64,000 bases of DNA from an uncultured Prevotella sp. (GCA_900550365.1 URRR01000010.1:1-64000); one strand, 5' to 3'. Shown: positions 7,513 to 16,990, counted from the first letter of the stretch. Program-made: numbers and translations. Notes: generated by a model from the letters alone, not told the origin.

Positions 7513-9645
7513 ATGAATAAAAATCTAATTATTTCATCTGTCGCGGGCTTTTGCCTTACTGCCAACGCGCAAGTACAGCAGCAAAAGCTGACCTATCCCG
7601 TAACGGCCAAGACAGACACCGTAGACGTATATTTCGGCACGGAAGTACCCGACCCTTACCGCTGGCTTGAGAATGACACAAGCGCGCAGACGGCGGCATG
7701 GGTAGCAGCGGAGAACAAGGTAACGCACGAATATCTGTCGAAAATACCTTTCCGCGACGCGCTGCGGCAACGTCTCACCGAGCTGGCCGACTATGAGAAA
7801 ACAGGCGCTCCGTTCAAAAAGCACGGCAAATATTATTTCTTCAAGAACGACGGACTGCAGAACCAGAGTGTGCTGTATGTGCAGGACAACCTGGAAAGCG
7901 AGCCGAGGGTGTTCCTTGACCCTAACAAACTGTCGGCCGACGGCACTGTGGCGCTGACCGGAATAAGTTTCTCGAACAACGGTAAATACGCTGCCTACAC
8001 CATATCGCGCAGCGGTTCTGACTGGAGCGAGATATACGTTATGAGCGTTGCTGACGGCAAACAGCTCAGTGACCACATAAAATGGAGCAAGTTCTCGTCG
8101 GCGGCATGGCAGGGCGACGGCTTCTATTACAGCGCCTACGACGCTCCCGAAAAGGGCAAGGAGTTCTCAAACATGAACGAGAACCACAAGGTATATTATC
8201 ACAAAATAGGCACTCCGCAGACGGAAGACAAACTGATTTACGAGAACAAGAAGCATCCCAAGCGCTTTTATACAGTCAGCGTGAGCGATGATGAGACGAC
8301 ACTCTTCCTGTATGAAAGCGGCGAGGGTAACGGCAACGCGCTTTACATGAAAGACCTGACAAAGGCCGGCGCACCGCTCGTTCCCATGGCTACTGACTTC
8401 AACTATCAGTATTACCCCTTTGACGTGATTGACGGTAATATTTACATTTATACCAACCAAGACGCCCGGAAATACCATATTATGACGACTACACCGGCAA
8501 AACCTGACATAAAAGACTGGCAGGAACTTGTGCCTGAGACCGACAACGTGCTGGCCGGAACTGAGATTATAGGAGGAAAAATGCTGCTGACCTACATAAA
8601 GGACGCTGCCAACCATGCCTACGTGTATGGCCTTGACGGACGCATGGAGCATGAAATCAAGCTGCCGTCACTCGGCTCTGTAAGTTTCAGCGGTGACAAG
8701 GACAGCAAGGAATGCTTCTTTACGTTCACGTCGTTTACAATCCCCGGCGCCACCTATAAATATGACATCGACGCCGACACATATGCTCTGCTGCGTGCGC
8801 CGAAGGTCAACTTCAACTCTGATGAGTTCGTCACGGAACAGGTTTTCTACCCGAGCAAGGACGGAACAAAGATTCCAATGTTCCTCACATACAAGAAAGG
8901 GCTGAAGCGTGACGGCTCCAATCCAGTTTATCTGTACGGCTACGGAGGTTTCAACATCAGCCTTTTCCCCGGTTTCTCATCTATGCGTATACCGTTTCTT
9001 GAGAACGGCGGCATCTACGTACAGACCAACCTGCGCGGCGGCGGCGAGTATGGTGAGGCATGGCACCTGGCCGGAACGAAAATGAACAAGCAGAATGTGT
9101 TTGACGATTTCATAGCTGCTGCCGAATGGCTAATTGCCAACAAATATACGAATAAGGACAAAATAGCAATTGTCGGCGGCTCTAACGGCGGACTGCTCGT
9201 CGGCGCCTGCATGACGCAAAGGCCCGACCTGTTCCGTGTGGCCATACCTCAGGTGGGCGTAATGGACATGCTCCGTTACCATAAGTTCACCATCGGCTGG
9301 AACTGGGCAAGCGACTACGGCACAAGTGAAGACTCAAAAGAGATGTTTGAATACCTGAAAGGGTACTCGCCGTTGCATAATCTGAAACCCGGGACGTCAT
9401 ATCCTGCAACTCTTGTAACCACCGCTGACCATGACGACCGCGTCGTTCCGGCACACTCATTTAAGTTTGCGGCAACATTGCAGGAATGCAACAGCGGCCA
9501 AAATCCTACCCTTATCCGCATTGAAAGCGAAGCCGGACACGGAGCAGGCAAGCCCATGAGCAAGGTTATAGAGGAACAGGCTGACATCTACAGCTTTATT
9601 ATGTATAACCTGGGAATGAACTTTCAGCAGAATAATGATAAATAA
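7513..9645 (+). CDS. Prolyl oligopeptidase family serine peptidase (S9A)
   Basis: The 710-aa enzyme cleaves short peptides after proline. A signal-like N-terminus (cleavage probably after TANA) indicates export to the periplasm. The first segment has the family's PYRWLENDTS motif, a seven-bladed propeller covers roughly residues 80-430, and the C-terminal alpha/beta hydrolase domain carries the catalytic triad: serine in GGSNGGLLVG, aspartate in TTADHDDRVVPAHS and histidine in EAGHGAGKP. The oxyanion-side motif LYGYGGFNIS is also present. Length fits the family. It has its own promoter and a terminator follows, so it is probably monocistronic. It likely serves peptide nutrition or peptide turnover. 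Confidence 0.93.
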   Translation: MNKNLIISSVAGFCLTANAQVQQQKLTYPVTAKTDTVDVYFGTEVPDPYRWLENDTSAQTAAWVAAENKVTHEYLSKIPFRDALRQRLTELADYEKTGAPFKKHGKYYFFKNDGLQNQSVLYVQDNLESEPRVFLDPNKLSADGTVALTGISFSNNGKYAAYTISRSGSDWSEIYVMSVADGKQLSDHIKWSKFSSAAWQGDGFYYSAYDAPEKGKEFSNMNENHKVYYHKIGTPQTEDKLIYENKKHPKRFYTVSVSDDETTLFLYESGEGNGNALYMKDLTKAGAPLVPMATDFNYQYYPFDVIDGNIYIYTNQDARKYHIMTTTPAKPDIKDWQELVPETDNVLAGTEIIGGKMLLTYIKDAANHAYVYGLDGRMEHEIKLPSLGSVSFSGDKDSKECFFTFTSFTIPGATYKYDIDADTYALLRAPKVNFNSDEFVTEQVFYPSKDGTKIPMFLTYKKGLKRDGSNPVYLYGYGGFNISLFPGFSSMRIPFLENGGIYVQTNLRGGGEYGEAWHLAGTKMNKQNVFDDFIAAAEWLIANKYTNKDKIAIVGGSNGGLLVGACMTQRPDLFRVAIPQVGVMDMLRYHKFTIGWNWASDYGTSEDSKEMFEYLKGYSPLHNLKPGTSYPATLVTTADHDDRVVPAHSFKFAATLQECNSGQNPTLIRIESEAGHGAGKPMSKVIEEQADIYSFIMYNLGMNFQQNNDK

Positions 9646-9690
9646 AAGACATCACAAACAGACTTTATTTATCTCCATTCAGCACAAATA

Positions 9691-9717
9691 AAAAAGGCAG
9701 CCAGCAGGCTGCCTTTT
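9691..9717. terminator. Bidirectional intrinsic terminator
   Basis: AAAAAGGCAGCC, a 4-nt loop and GGCTGCCTTTT lie between two convergent genes and can serve both. Confidence 0.85.
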
Positions 9718-9736
9718 ATTATTATCACATTGAATA

Positions 9737-11188
9737 TTATTCAACAACGATAGGCTTGTACTTCGGAACGAGTGTCTTCATGATAATCCAAGCCAGCAGA
9801 TAAGCCACCGCGCAGATGCAGAAGATAATCATGTAACCTGCAGGCTTACCCTCGAAGCCAAGGAATGAGAACGCTGTTCCTGCGTTTTCAGCATATGTGA
9901 ACAGCTCACCTGCACCGAGGTTGATAAGCAATGAGCCTATACCTCCGGCCATAGCGCCGATACCAGTGATAGTTGCGATTGTTGATTTCGGGAACATGTC
10001 ACCGATAGTCGAGAACAGGTTGGCAGACCAAGCCTGGTGACCCGCACCGGCAAGGCCTATGATTATTGCCGGGAACCATACTGAATAGCCGCCCAACGGC
10101 TGTGCGAACAGCGCGAACAGGGGGAAGAACGCAAAGATAAGCATTGCCAGCATACGGCCAGAATACGGGCCCATGCCCTTCTTCTCAACGAACAGTTTGG
10201 GCAGATATCCACCGTAAATAGACAGCACGGTAACAATAAGATAAAGTACGAAAATAAGCGCCATACCCATCGTTGAAGATGATTCGTAACCGAATTGGTC
10301 AGAGAAATAAGCCGGAGCCCAGAACAAATAGAACCACCAAACGCCATCAGTAAAGAACTTACCTACAACGAACGACCATGTCTGCTTATACTTGAAGCAC
10401 TGGATAAAGGGTATTGTTTTCTCTTCTTTAGCAGCTTCTTCAGGCTTAACTTCTTCTCCTTCATCCTGATTAATGTAAATCAGCTCAGCCTTGTTGACAT
10501 GCTTTGATTTCTCAGGACGCTCATAAAGATGAGCCCAGAAGAACATCCATATGAAACCGATAGCACCGATAATGATGAACGCCATCTCCCAACCGAAATG
10601 CTTGGCAAGAAGTGGAATGGTAAGCGGAGCAGCCAAAGCACCGACCGAAGCGCCTGAGTTGAAGATAGAAGTGGCGAACGCACGGTCTTTCTTCGGGAAG
10701 TACTCGGCAGTTACCTTGATGGCAGCGGGGAAGTTTCCGGCCTCACCAAGTGCAAGGATTGCACGGCAAACAAGGAACAGCCATACGCTCAATGTTGAGA
10801 TAGCCACAGCCATTGCACTGCCGGCCTCAACCGCGCGGAGGGCAGCAACAGAGTCAAGTCCTTCGACTTCCATGGTTACCCAACCGCAACCGGCGTGCAG
10901 ACAGGCACCCAAAGACCAGATGAAGATAGCCCAGATATAACCTTTCTTTATGCCCATCCAGTCAACAAACTTACCCGCAAACAAGCAGGCAACGGCATAA
11001 AACACAGAGAAGAAACCGGTAATCATGCCGTAATGGGCATCATTCCAGTGGAACTCAGGTGCTATAAAGTCTTTCCATGTGAGCGAAAGGACCTGCCTGT
11101 CAAGGTAGTTCACTGTCGTTGCACAGAAAAGCAAAGCACAAATGACCCAACGGAAGTTGGTCATCTTGGTAGTTTGAATTGGATTCAT
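9737..11188 (-). CDS. MFS transporter, hexuronate (ExuT-like) type
   Basis: The 483-aa protein has about 12 membrane helices. The N-terminal NYLDRQVLSLT and the FAGKFVDWMGIKKGY loop are typical of the anion:cation symporter group that includes ExuT and other sugar-acid carriers. A second conserved stretch, ALGEAGNFPAAIKVTAEYFPKKDRA, identifies the same group. The expected substrate is a hexuronate such as galacturonate or glucuronate; this is inferred from family resemblance. No uronate catabolism gene lies beside it. A -7 box TAACTTTG (complement of 11231-11238) precedes it, and a 17-bp inverted repeat overlaps the expected -33 position. A second ATG eight codons in is an alternative start. 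Confidence 0.85.
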   Translation of the reverse strand: MNPIQTTKMTNFRWVICALLFCATTVNYLDRQVLSLTWKDFIAPEFHWNDAHYGMITGFFSVFYAVACLFAGKFVDWMGIKKGYIWAIFIWSLGACLHAGCGWVTMEVEGLDSVAALRAVEAGSAMAVAISTLSVWLFLVCRAILALGEAGNFPAAIKVTAEYFPKKDRAFATSIFNSGASVGALAAPLTIPLLAKHFGWEMAFIIIGAIGFIWMFFWAHLYERPEKSKHVNKAELIYINQDEGEEVKPEEAAKEEKTIPFIQCFKYKQTWSFVVGKFFTDGVWWFYLFWAPAYFSDQFGYESSSTMGMALIFVLYLIVTVLSIYGGYLPKLFVEKKGMGPYSGRMLAMLIFAFFPLFALFAQPLGGYSVWFPAIIIGLAGAGHQAWSANLFSTIGDMFPKSTIATITGIGAMAGGIGSLLINLGAGELFTYAENAGTAFSFLGFEGKPAGYMIIFCICAVAYLLAWIIMKTLVPKYKPIVVE

Positions 11189-11257
11189 TTTTGTTATTTT
11201 GATTTATAGTATTGTTTAAGTAAATTTGCGCAAAGTTACTATTTTTCTATTAAAAAG

Positions 11258-11299
11258 AACATACTGTTTTGTTAAATTAGTCTAACAAAACAGTATGTT
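11258..11299 (-). terminator. 17-bp perfect inverted repeat between murF-alr and the MFS gene
   Basis: AACATACTGTTTTGTTA (11258-11274) and its exact complement (11283-11299) flank an 8-nt loop. Read on the minus strand it is followed by CTTTTTA, so it can end murF-alr transcription. It also overlaps the -33 region of the downstream MFS promoter and could be an operator. Confidence 0.6.
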
Positions 11300-11351
11300 A
11301 AGTCTTTAGATTAAAAAACTAAGACAATAAAACAGCTTTTTCGCAGCTTCA

Positions 11352-13826
11352 TCAATCCTGGAAATAAACTCTTTTCACACGGTTACTGATGCTCGTAAGC
11401 ACTTCGTAGGGTATTGTTTCTAGTACGTCTGAGAGAACGGTTACGGGCAAATCGTCACCGAATATCTCAACAGTATCGCCCTCTTTGCAGTCTATATCTG
11501 TTACGTCTATCATCGCAACGTCCATGCAGATGTTGCCTACATACGGGGCTTTCTTGCCGTTCACGAGGCAATAACAATGTCCGCAGCCGAGGTGACGGTT
11601 AAGTCCGTCAGCATATCCGATAGGTATTGCGGCGATCAGACTGTCACGTGTAAGTATTCCCTTACGGCTGTAGCCTACGGTCTCGTCCTTCGGCACGGCA
11701 TGAATCTGCAGTATGGTTGTTTTCAGAGTGCAGACGTTGTTTATTACGGAGTTGTCCCGACTGTCAATGCCGTACAGTCCGAGACCCAGGCGGCACATGT
11801 CAAGCTGCCTCTCAGGAAAATGTTCTATGCCGGCCGAATTGTCCATGTGGCGTATTATCTTATGGCTGAACGCTGCCTGAAGTTTCTCACTTCCTTGCTT
11901 GAAAAGTTCAAACTGATGAGCCGAGAAGTTATCAAAATCATCGCTGTCTGAGCCTACAAAATGTGAGAAAACTGAACGCGGAATAACAGAGTTCTGCCGT
12001 TTCAGACGGCTGATAAGCTCATCCATGTCTGTAACAGGATTGAATCCGAGGCGGTGCATGCCTGTATCGAGCTTTATGTGGACAGGAAAACCGGTCACGC
12101 CTTCCCTCTGTGCTGCCTTGACAAGCGCGTCAAGCAGGCGGAAGCTATAGACTTCGGGCTCCAGATCATAATCAAACATAGTCTTGAACGCCGTCATTTC
12201 AGGGTTCATAATCATGATGTTCGACGTTATTCCGTTCTTTCTCAGCGTAACGCCCTCGTCCGCCACTGCCACTGCAAGATAGTCAACGCGGTGGTCCTGC
12301 AATGTTTTAGCCACCTCAACGGCACCTGCACCGTAGGCGTCAGCCTTCACCATGCAGGCTATCTTGGTAGTAGGTTTCATGTAAGAACGGAAATAATTCA
12401 GATTCTTAACCACCGCACCGAGGTTCACTTCGAGGATAGTCTCATGTACTTTCTGCTCCAACAGTTCCGTTAGACGGTCGAAACTGAAACGGCGCGCACC
12501 CTTCAGCAGTATCACTTCATCGTGAAGCGAGGCGAACACCTGACTTGCGATGAATTCCTGGCAGTCGTTAAAGAAATATTTCTCTGCTATGTCTATCACG
12601 CCGGCATTTGCGCTCAAGTCCGGTCCAATGCCGATAAATTTCCGCACTCCGCGCGTCCTAGCCAGGTCTGACACCTCCTTATACAGTGCTTCACCGTCCT
12701 TTCCGCTCTGGTAAATGTCGCTCAAAATAAGCGTGCGTTTACGTCCGGCGTGGTCAGGCCGGCGGCTCATAAAGTCAAGAGCGATGTCAAGCGAATTGAC
12801 GTCAGAGTTGTAAGAGTCGTTTATCAAGGTGCATCCGTGCTGTCCTTCCTTAACCTCCAGGCGCATTGCCACAGGCTCAACACCGGCCATGCGGCCGGCT
12901 ATCTGCTCACGGGTAAACCCCAGATAAAGTGCCACGGCAACACAGGTTACCGAATTTGCAACCGATGCCTCGTCAATAAACGGCAGCGTGTAACTGCTTT
13001 CTTCACCGTCAAAGGTATAGGTTACGGTGGTCGTAACTCCGCTCTTTTCCACCTTATTTATATATAAGCGCACCTTCGGGTCGGTTGCCGACCATGCTAT
13101 CTGCTCGCCCTTATAGTCAAGACTTGCCACGCATCGGCGCACCGTCTCGTCATCGTAAGGGTAAACAATGGCTTTCGTGTCGTGAAAAAGCTTCAGCTTT
13201 TCCATACACTTTTCCTCTGTCGACGAGAAGTTCTCCTGATGCGCCGTACCGATATTGGTCAGCACGCCTACGGTAGGCTGTATAATGTCACGCAGCGCGG
13301 CCATTTCGCCTTTCTGGCTGATGCCGGCCTCAAATATGCCCACCTGGCTGTGCTCGTCAAGCAACCACACCGACAGGGGCACACCTATCTGCGAATTATA
13401 GCTGCGTGGACTGCGCGTTACTACCATCGATGGGGACAGCAACTGATAAAGCCATTCCTTCACTACGGTCTTGCCGTTGCTGCCGGTTATGCCTATTACG
13501 GGTATGCCGAACTCATCACGATGACGCTCGGCAAGGCGCTGCAGAGCCTCCACTGAGTGGGGCACGCGCAGGAAGTTAGCGTCAGCATAAGCCGTTTCCC
13601 TGTCATCAGGTAACTGTTCCACCACGAAATTACGCACTCCGCGGCGGTAAAGGTCGGCTATATATTTATGCCCGTCGTTACGCTCAGAGCGTATGGCGAA
13701 GAACAATGTTTCCTCAGGAAAGCAGACACTGCGGCTGTCTGTCAGAATCCAGTTCACCTGTCCGTCAGCCGTTCCATAGCGCCGTGCGCCTATCAGTGTC
13801 GTTATTTTTTCAATCGTGTAAGGCAT
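11352..13826 (-). CDS. murF-alr: Bifunctional MurF ligase / alanine racemase
   Basis: The 824-aa fusion joins two steps of peptidoglycan precursor synthesis in the cytoplasm. The N-terminal half (about residues 1-450) is MurF, which adds D-Ala-D-Ala to UDP-MurNAc-tripeptide; it has the ATP loop GITGSNGKTVVKEW and the substrate motif NDSYNSD. The C-terminal half (about 455-824) is a PLP-dependent alanine racemase, with the lysine in MVKADAYGAGA, RLGLGLYGID, and the second catalytic tyrosine in GYSRKGILT. This fusion is usual in Bacteroidetes. It follows the GSCFA gene by 78 bp on the same strand and is probably co-transcribed. Confidence 0.95.
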   Translation of the reverse strand: MPYTIEKITTLIGARRYGTADGQVNWILTDSRSVCFPEETLFFAIRSERNDGHKYIADLYRRGVRNFVVEQLPDDRETAYADANFLRVPHSVEALQRLAERHRDEFGIPVIGITGSNGKTVVKEWLYQLLSPSMVVTRSPRSYNSQIGVPLSVWLLDEHSQVGIFEAGISQKGEMAALRDIIQPTVGVLTNIGTAHQENFSSTEEKCMEKLKLFHDTKAIVYPYDDETVRRCVASLDYKGEQIAWSATDPKVRLYINKVEKSGVTTTVTYTFDGEESSYTLPFIDEASVANSVTCVAVALYLGFTREQIAGRMAGVEPVAMRLEVKEGQHGCTLINDSYNSDVNSLDIALDFMSRRPDHAGRKRTLILSDIYQSGKDGEALYKEVSDLARTRGVRKFIGIGPDLSANAGVIDIAEKYFFNDCQEFIASQVFASLHDEVILLKGARRFSFDRLTELLEQKVHETILEVNLGAVVKNLNYFRSYMKPTTKIACMVKADAYGAGAVEVAKTLQDHRVDYLAVAVADEGVTLRKNGITSNIMIMNPEMTAFKTMFDYDLEPEVYSFRLLDALVKAAQREGVTGFPVHIKLDTGMHRLGFNPVTDMDELISRLKRQNSVIPRSVFSHFVGSDSDDFDNFSAHQFELFKQGSEKLQAAFSHKIIRHMDNSAGIEHFPERQLDMCRLGLGLYGIDSRDNSVINNVCTLKTTILQIHAVPKDETVGYSRKGILTRDSLIAAIPIGYADGLNRHLGCGHCYCLVNGKKAPYVGNICMDVAMIDVTDIDCKEGDTVEIFGDDLPVTVLSDVLETIPYEVLTSISNRVKRVYFQD

Positions 13827-13904
13827 GTTATTATAGTAGTTAAAATCGCCTGAGACAGCTAAAGCCGTCAGGGCCTCACTGCCTCATGAACGTTATACCG
13901 TAAT

Positions 13905-14708
13905 TTAAAGTACAAAGTTCGGATATTTTTTTGAGAACTCCTTAACTTTTAACATTGTTTTATTTATAAAATCTTTATACTCCGCTGACTCAGGATTAAA
14001 CGGTCTGTGCCCCAACGCTTCCTTCAGCGGCCTCCACTCCTCGATAAAGCGTTTTGCCTCTACCGAAAAGTAAGCTTCAGAGAAGAGCTCCCAGATATAT
14101 TCCACAGCCTGCTCAGACGGGTGAAGCATGTCCTTGGCGTAGAAACGGTAATCGCGAAGCTCATCGTTAACTATCTCATATGCCGGGAAATAGCTTACCC
14201 TTCCGGGCATTTCTTTCACTATCCTGTCAGCGGCAAGCAGCAGCACTGCCTTCGACAACTGGCTGCCGTGGAAGCCGTACTTGGCGTAACGTATCGGACT
14301 TACGGTGATGATTACCCTCACGTCTTCACGCCTGTCCACGAGCAGACCGACAGCCTCACGCAAGTAACCGGCACACTCATCGATAGTAAGTTCACGTTCG
14401 GTAAACAGCCTTTGCGGCCGCTTGGCGCAGTTGTCAACAATCTCGCCCGTCTCGTTTAATACATATACGTGGTTTGTACCGAGCGTAAACAGCGCCACTT
14501 TCGGCGCTGCCCCGCACCTCGCCACCGTGTGCAGAATGCTCGCCGGATTATACATCACGCCGTAAGGATTCACCGTCGCGCGGAATTTTTCTTCCTTAAA
14601 GCGCCGCCCAATGTTGTCAGCAAAGCATGAGCCAACGAACAGCATCTCCTCACACGGCCCTATCTCAAAATCCGGCTTGTCTATTTTTACATTTGTTCTG
14701 AACTGCAT
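13905..14708 (-). CDS. GSCFA domain protein (SGNH-hydrolase-like)
   Basis: The 267-aa product carries the defining motif VGSCFADNIGRRF near the N-terminus, with the serine in the position of an SGNH-type nucleophile. VIITVSPIRYAKYGFHGSQLSKAVLL and KDMLHPSEQAVEYIW follow, the latter giving a possible catalytic Asp/His pair. The family is found in Bacteroidetes next to alanine racemase genes. Its substrate is unknown, and a role in cell-surface or peptidoglycan acyl chemistry is inference. I chose ATG 14708 because family members start MQFRT; an earlier ATG at 14741 is possible. A -7 box TATATTTG (complement of 14763-14770) lies upstream. Confidence 0.85.
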   Translation of the reverse strand: MQFRTNVKIDKPDFEIGPCEEMLFVGSCFADNIGRRFKEEKFRATVNPYGVMYNPASILHTVARCGAAPKVALFTLGTNHVYVLNETGEIVDNCAKRPQRLFTERELTIDECAGYLREAVGLLVDRREDVRVIITVSPIRYAKYGFHGSQLSKAVLLLAADRIVKEMPGRVSYFPAYEIVNDELRDYRFYAKDMLHPSEQAVEYIWELFSEAYFSVEAKRFIEEWRPLKEALGHRPFNPESAEYKDFINKTMLKVKEFSKKYPNFVL

Positions 14709-14741
14709 TTTACTTTCGTTTTGCCTTTGCGCAACCATCAT

Positions 14742-15139
14742 TTATTGTATCCTTGCGCACTGCAAATATACAGTTTTTCACCGAAAGGCACATACATCAT
14801 CTCCGTCTTATTTTCGTTCCACCTTTTTTAGCAGACAAGAGACAAGCAGACGAGCAAACAAGGAAGTAGCCTGAGAAATTAAGAAGTAAGAGTTTAGAAT
14901 TAAGAAAATCAGTAGGCAGACACATACGCGACATACAGGGTGTGCCTACTGATGAGGTTCAGATATTTCCGCATTCAGGACAGCATATTTTTATATGCGT
15001 ACGCTCGATTTTACCTTTTTTGTTTCTCATACACCTGAACTGCGGATGAATCAAAAAGTGTAAATGCAGGAAGATAATAAGAACAAATAGTATAAAATTA
15101 ATAAAAAAGATATATCTTGCGTAATTTTCACTCAAGTAA
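14742..15139. other. Intergenic region with hairpin and repeat copies
   Basis: No gene is seen. The region holds degenerate short repeats (AGACAAG-like at 14833-14862, TTAAGAA-like at 14876-14908) and a hairpin with arms ATCAGTAGGC (14908-14917) and GCCTACTGAT (14944-14953). One copy of the ACTGCGGATGAA element (15039-15050) is preceded by TTTTTTGTTTCTCATACA, shared with the copy at 17130. Confidence 0.6.
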
Positions 15140-15171
15140 TTTGGTTATTTAAAATTAAATGTTTAATTTTG
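15140..15171 (+). promoter_or_regulatory. Nudix-operon promoter with an embedded 20-bp palindrome
   Basis: TTTG (15140-15143) and TAATTTTG (15164-15171) are 20 bases apart. The spacer is filled by the perfect palindrome AAAATTAAA-TG-TTTAATTTT (15151-15170). Outer sites GTAATTTTCAC (15121-15131) and GTGTAAAAATTAC (15174-15186) are themselves an imperfect inverted pair around the promoter. A repressor bound here would block RNA polymerase, and the Nudix-winged-helix protein encoded next is the obvious candidate. Confidence 0.6.
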
Positions 15172-15196
15172 CGGTGTAAAAATTACCAAAGATAAT

Positions 15197-15889
15197 ATGG
15201 AAGAGAATAAATATTCGTATAAGTACCCGCATCCGTCGGTCACAACTGATTGCGTTATTTTCGGTTTTGACGGGACGAAACTTCAGGTGTTACTTGTGGA
15301 GAGAGGATTAGAGCCTTACAAAGGAAAGTGGGCATTTCCGGGAGGTTTTGTGAAAATTGACGAATCATGCGAGCATGGTGCGTTGCGCGAGCTGAAAGAA
15401 GAAACAGGACTTTCAAATGCATATATAGAGCAATTCCATACCTTCAGCGACCCTAACCGAGACCCGAGAGAGAGGGTTATAACAGTTGCCTATTATGCTC
15501 TTGTAAGGATACAGGAAGTAAAGGGAGGCGATGATGCTGCAAAAGCAGAATGGTTTACCCTTGACAAAGTGCCCCAACTTGCGTTTGATCATGATATGAT
15601 TTTACGTGAAGCGTTGAAGAGGCTTCGCGAACGCATACATTTTGAACCTGTCGGATTTGAGCTTTTGCCGGAGAAGTTTACGCTGAGGCAGCTACAAAAC
15701 CTGTATGAAGCTATATTGGATGTCCGGTTTGACAGAAGTAACTTTGCTAAGAAGATGCTCCGGCTGAATATTCTCAGACAATTGGATGAAACAGTCTGGC
15801 CCACACCAAAGCGTGAGGCGTATCTATATAGTTTCAATGAAGAGAGTTATAACGAATTAAAACAAAAAGGATTCCGTCTGGAATTTTAG
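15197..15889 (+). CDS. Nudix hydrolase with C-terminal winged helix (NrtR-like)
   Basis: The 230-aa protein has an N-terminal Nudix domain (about residues 15-140). Its Nudix box is complete: the glycine of GGFVKIDE, the REL and the EETG of the box are all in place. A C-terminal helical domain (about 155-230, FTLRQLQNLYEAIL, NFAKKMLRLNIL) matches the DNA-binding module of NrtR regulators. NrtR proteins sense ADP-ribose and repress NAD-related genes, and many have lost catalysis; here the intact box suggests it may still hydrolyse an ADP-ribose-like substrate. The palindrome in its own promoter and the ADP-ribosylglycohydrolase 12 bp downstream fit autoregulation by ADP-ribose. The two genes look AT-richer than their neighbours, which may mean acquisition by transfer. 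Confidence 0.85.
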   Translation: MEENKYSYKYPHPSVTTDCVIFGFDGTKLQVLLVERGLEPYKGKWAFPGGFVKIDESCEHGALRELKEETGLSNAYIEQFHTFSDPNRDPRERVITVAYYALVRIQEVKGGDDAAKAEWFTLDKVPQLAFDHDMILREALKRLRERIHFEPVGFELLPEKFTLRQLQNLYEAILDVRFDRSNFAKKMLRLNILRQLDETVWPTPKREAYLYSFNEESYNELKQKGFRLEF

Positions 15890-15901
15890 AAGAAAGGAGA
15901 C

Positions 15902-16702
15902 ATGAACATGAAAAATCTATTGCTTAGTGCAGCCATTGGTGATATCGCCGGTATGCCTTATGAGTTCAGAAGGAGAACCAAGGACTATAATGCCGTTAAC
16001 CTTCTTCTTCCGTTTAACACCTACACAGATGATACGGTTTGTACTTTTGCGTGTGCTGAAGCATTGTTGAAAGGGTTGGATATGGCTGAAAACTTACGTA
16101 AAAGATGCCGTGCTGACTTTCATCGTGGATATGGAGGACGTTTTGCGAGGTGGCTTATTGCTAAAGAAACAGAGCCGTCATATCAGTCGTTCGGGAATGG
16201 TAGCGGGATGAGAGTATCTGCCGCAGGTTTTATGGCTAAGAGCACTGACGAGTGCATAGAACTGGCTACTCGTACTGCGCTTCCGACACATGACCACCCT
16301 GAAGGAATCAAGGGAGCTGTTGCGACAGCCCTTGCCATTTACTACGGAATGGCAGGAGAAGACAAGAACTTCATCAGACATCATGTTCTGGAAAAATATT
16401 ACCCTACGTGGAGCGGTTTGACGTATGAGGGCATTAAACCCGGCTATGACTTCAGTGAAAGTTGTCAGAAAACCATTCCTGCGGCACTTATAAGTTTCTT
16501 AGAAAGTAAGGACTATGTTGACTGTCTTAAACTTTCTATTGCGTTGGGTGGCGATTCTGACACACTAGCTGCAATTTCCGGGCCAATGGCATACGCATTC
16601 TACAAGATGATGCCTGAAGAGTTGATTGCAAACGCAAAAGCAAAACTTCCAGATTGGATGCTTCAGTTGAATGACGATTTTGACAGATTTGTGGACAGAT
16701 AG
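15902..16702 (+). CDS. ADP-ribosylglycohydrolase family protein (DraG-like)
   Basis: The 266-aa product belongs to the family that removes ADP-ribose from proteins or hydrolyses related N-glycosides using two magnesium ions. Metal-ligand motifs are visible at both ends: AAIGDIAGMPYEF and YTDDTVCTF near the N-terminus, and GGDSDTLAAISGPMAYAFY near the C-terminus. It starts 12 bp after the Nudix gene, so both are translated from one transcript. Together they could release ADP-ribose and then sense or hydrolyse it. The actual target is unknown. Two ATG codons (15902 and 15908) are possible starts. Confidence 0.88.
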   Translation: MNMKNLLLSAAIGDIAGMPYEFRRRTKDYNAVNLLLPFNTYTDDTVCTFACAEALLKGLDMAENLRKRCRADFHRGYGGRFARWLIAKETEPSYQSFGNGSGMRVSAAGFMAKSTDECIELATRTALPTHDHPEGIKGAVATALAIYYGMAGEDKNFIRHHVLEKYYPTWSGLTYEGIKPGYDFSESCQKTIPAALISFLESKDYVDCLKLSIALGGDSDTLAAISGPMAYAFYKMMPEELIANAKAKLPDWMLQLNDDFDRFVDR

Positions 16703-16853
16703 TCCGGACTTTGACTGAAAAGCCTGCATCATGTCATGCACAAGGCACGGAAGAACCGTCCGCACTTTCAGTCAAACGCGCAGATGTCAATATGGATGTG
16801 AACAATAATAAGGATAATATGGCCTTTATTGTTATCTTATTTTTTTGAAAAAC

Positions 16854-16990
16854 ATCTCTCATCTGTCACTTTTCCTTTATAACGCATTTATTCTCAGCAG
16901 GTTATGCAGTGACAGATGTTTTTTACATCTGTCACCGGCCAACGGCCTGACTGTCAGCGCTATATGCAGGAAACGTGACAGATGAGAGAT
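16854..16990. repeat. 137-bp MITE-like element with 16-bp terminal inverted repeats
   Basis: ATCTCTCATCTGTCAC (16854-16869) is repeated in exact inverse at 16975-16990. Inside, GTGACAGATGT (16909-16919) and ACATCTGTCAC (16925-16935) form a further hairpin, so CATCTGTCAC occurs four times in alternating orientation. No reading frame is present. Confidence 0.65.
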
